The position numbers and the translations under genes were made by a program. Below, piece by piece: positions 60,583 through 61,616 of a DNA stretch of 61,616 bases. The stretch is from contig LT649248.1 of NCBI GenBank assembly GCA_900128395.1, positions 1 through 61,616 on the forward strand, read 5' to 3'. Under the pieces are notes generated by a model. The model worked only from the letters and a program-made list of their open reading frames with translations, was not told the DNA's origin and did no database searches. This DNA comes from Stramenopiles sp. TOSAG23-2. Taxonomy: Eukaryota; Sar. Numbering within the stretch: the first letter of the stretch is position 1; every line of letters starts with the position of its first letter.

Positions 60583-61560
60583 ATGAGTTTTCAAGAAATT
60601 ATTTATTATACCCATCAAAATGGACGTAAATTAAAACTACGTTTATTTGATACAAATAATAAATTGCAGCAACAACCATCCCCTTGCGTTATGTTTGTAC
60701 AAGGTTCTGGATTTTTTGGTGGACCACATTTATTAAATATATCACCTCCATACCTTGATGCTTTATTAAACAATGGTTACTCGGTAGCACAGATTGAACA
60801 TCGTGGCTCCATTGAAAATGGCATTTTTCCAAATCCATTAAATGATATTACATGTGCTATCCGATATTTAATGGGAAATGCAAAAGATTTGAATTTAGAT
60901 ATTAATAAATTTGCCATGTTTGGTAGATCTTCTGGTGGATATTTCACATCAATGATTGGTGTATTAAGTACTAATGATAACGTTGGAGCAATGAGCCAAG
61001 AAATTGTGAAAAAATTACATGGTACAACAATGGGTCCATATGTTAATATATTTCCAAAAATTAAATGTGCAGTATGTTTTTTTCCACCAACAGATTTATT
61101 ATTAATGGATTTTCATACACCAGAACATTTAAGAAAGGAGACATGGGGAGTGCGAAGAAAATTACCAAATGGTGCTAAAATTCATTTACCGCATGATCAT
61201 CCATCATCACCAGAAGCATATTATATGGGATTTCCAATACAGACAAAACCATTGGAAGTACAACTAGCAAATCCATTAACATATGTTAATAAAAAGACAA
61301 TCCCATTTTTATTAGTTCATGGAGATGCTGATGGTACAGTCCCGTGTGGGCAAAGTCAAGTTTTGTATAAAAAATTAACAAGTGATGATGTTGATGGAAT
61401 CAATGTTCGGAAACATAAATATATTGAAGTAAAAGGTGGAGGGCATGGAACACCACATTTTTTAGAAAAAAATATTGAAAATGAATTTTTAGATTTTTTA
61501 GAAAAACATTTAATGATGAAGGAAGAAGATGGTAGTAAGCAACAAGAGAGTCGGTTGTGA
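60583..61560 (+). CDS. Alpha/beta hydrolase, BD-FAE / hydrolase-3 type (325 aa)
   Basis: The N-terminal strand PCVMFVQGSGFFGG forms the oxyanion-hole region. The nucleophile motif FGRSSGGYF (G-x-S-x-G, Ser about 117), acid HGDADGTVP (about 248) and His in GGGHGTPHF (about 290) make a full catalytic triad in the order Ser-Asp-His. The fold fits the BD-FAE/esterase-lipase branch of the family, which removes acyl or feruloyl groups from esters; the substrate is not known. No signal peptide is visible. The stop codon at 61558-61560 directly abuts the right copy of the inverted repeat. Confidence 0.88.
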   Translation: MSFQEIIYYTHQNGRKLKLRLFDTNNKLQQQPSPCVMFVQGSGFFGGPHLLNISPPYLDALLNNGYSVAQIEHRGSIENGIFPNPLNDITCAIRYLMGNAKDLNLDINKFAMFGRSSGGYFTSMIGVLSTNDNVGAMSQEIVKKLHGTTMGPYVNIFPKIKCAVCFFPPTDLLLMDFHTPEHLRKETWGVRRKLPNGAKIHLPHDHPSSPEAYYMGFPIQTKPLEVQLANPLTYVNKKTIPFLLVHGDADGTVPCGQSQVLYKKLTSDDVDGINVRKHKYIEVKGGGHGTPHFLEKNIENEFLDFLEKHLMMKEEDGSKQQESRL

Positions 61561-61561
61561 T

Positions 61562-61616
61562 TATGGAAGATTTGGAAAAGGAAAGTGGCGTGCATACGAC
61601 TTCGTACATTTTTTAA
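61562..61616. repeat. Inverted repeat, right copy (55 bp, cut by window end)
   Basis: A perfect reverse complement of 59402-59456. It starts one base after the hydrolase stop codon and runs to the last base of the window, so its true length is unknown. In the + direction it encodes the same RCC1-like peptide (YGRFGKGKW...) in a frame other than the hydrolase frame. Confidence 0.95.

Noticed and set aside
1-61616. CRISPR array, bacterial operon or integrated virus
   Set aside because: No regularly spaced repeats with variable spacers, no polycistronic clusters, and no viral capsid, polymerase or integrase motifs were found.

Overview
The window is nuclear DNA from an AT-rich, intron-poor eukaryotic microbe. 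Evidence for this: monocistronic genes on alternating strands, very AT-rich spacers full of TA runs, and AAT/AAC repeats that give polyasparagine tracts in many proteins. Only two spliceosomal introns can be shown (GT-AG, 89 and 127 bp), and TAA, TAG and TGA all end genes, so the standard code applies. A coiled-coil protein resembling ciliary proteins and several EF-hand proteins suggest a flagellated protist. I cannot name the lineage from sequence alone, and I see no plastid or bacterial signature.

Region 1 (1-17 kb): one uninterrupted ORF for a giant 3438-residue multipass membrane protein (SH3-like, Tudor-like, fibronectin type II, EF-hands). It is followed by a two-domain RNA methyltransferase-like protein (degenerate SpoU-like part plus RlmM/FtsJ-like part), a tiny membrane protein, a TMEM53-family hydrolase with one intron, and purine nucleoside phosphorylase. 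Region 2 (17-28 kb): a foldback element with about 100-bp inverted arms, a multi-EF-hand protein, a flavin monooxygenase-like protein, a CFAP157-like coiled coil, a SAM methyltransferase and a small basic protein. Region 3 (28-42 kb): a gene-poor 2-kb stretch with a duplicated 64-bp block, then a class III CoA-transferase, protoporphyrinogen oxidase, a type I membrane protein, a second EF-hand protein with putative LC8-binding motifs, an RRM-like lysine-rich protein, and a patch of decayed sequence (C2H2 zinc-finger remnant and retroelement-like ORF).

Region 4 (42-61.6 kb): hexokinase with one intron and an N-terminal anchor, TMEM18, a Wee1/Myt1-type kinase, an aldo-keto reductase, a very large RBR-type ubiquitin ligase-like protein, a secreted lysine-rich protein whose saposin-like tail is cut by an in-frame stop, an acyl-CoA synthetase, a truncated furin-like/RCC1-like gene and an alpha/beta hydrolase. 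The last 55 bases of the window are a perfect inverted copy of sequence inside the truncated gene.

The genes do not form an operon or one pathway. They are mainly housekeeping metabolism (nucleoside, haem, fatty-acyl, sugar), RNA modification, cell-cycle control, Ca2+ binding and flagellar functions. Layout is strongly alternating, with many tail-to-tail pairs separated by 120-580 bp. The most unusual items are the giant SH3/Tudor/FN2/EF-hand membrane protein, the methyltransferase fusion, the interrupted saposin domain, the foldback element and the terminal inverted repeat.
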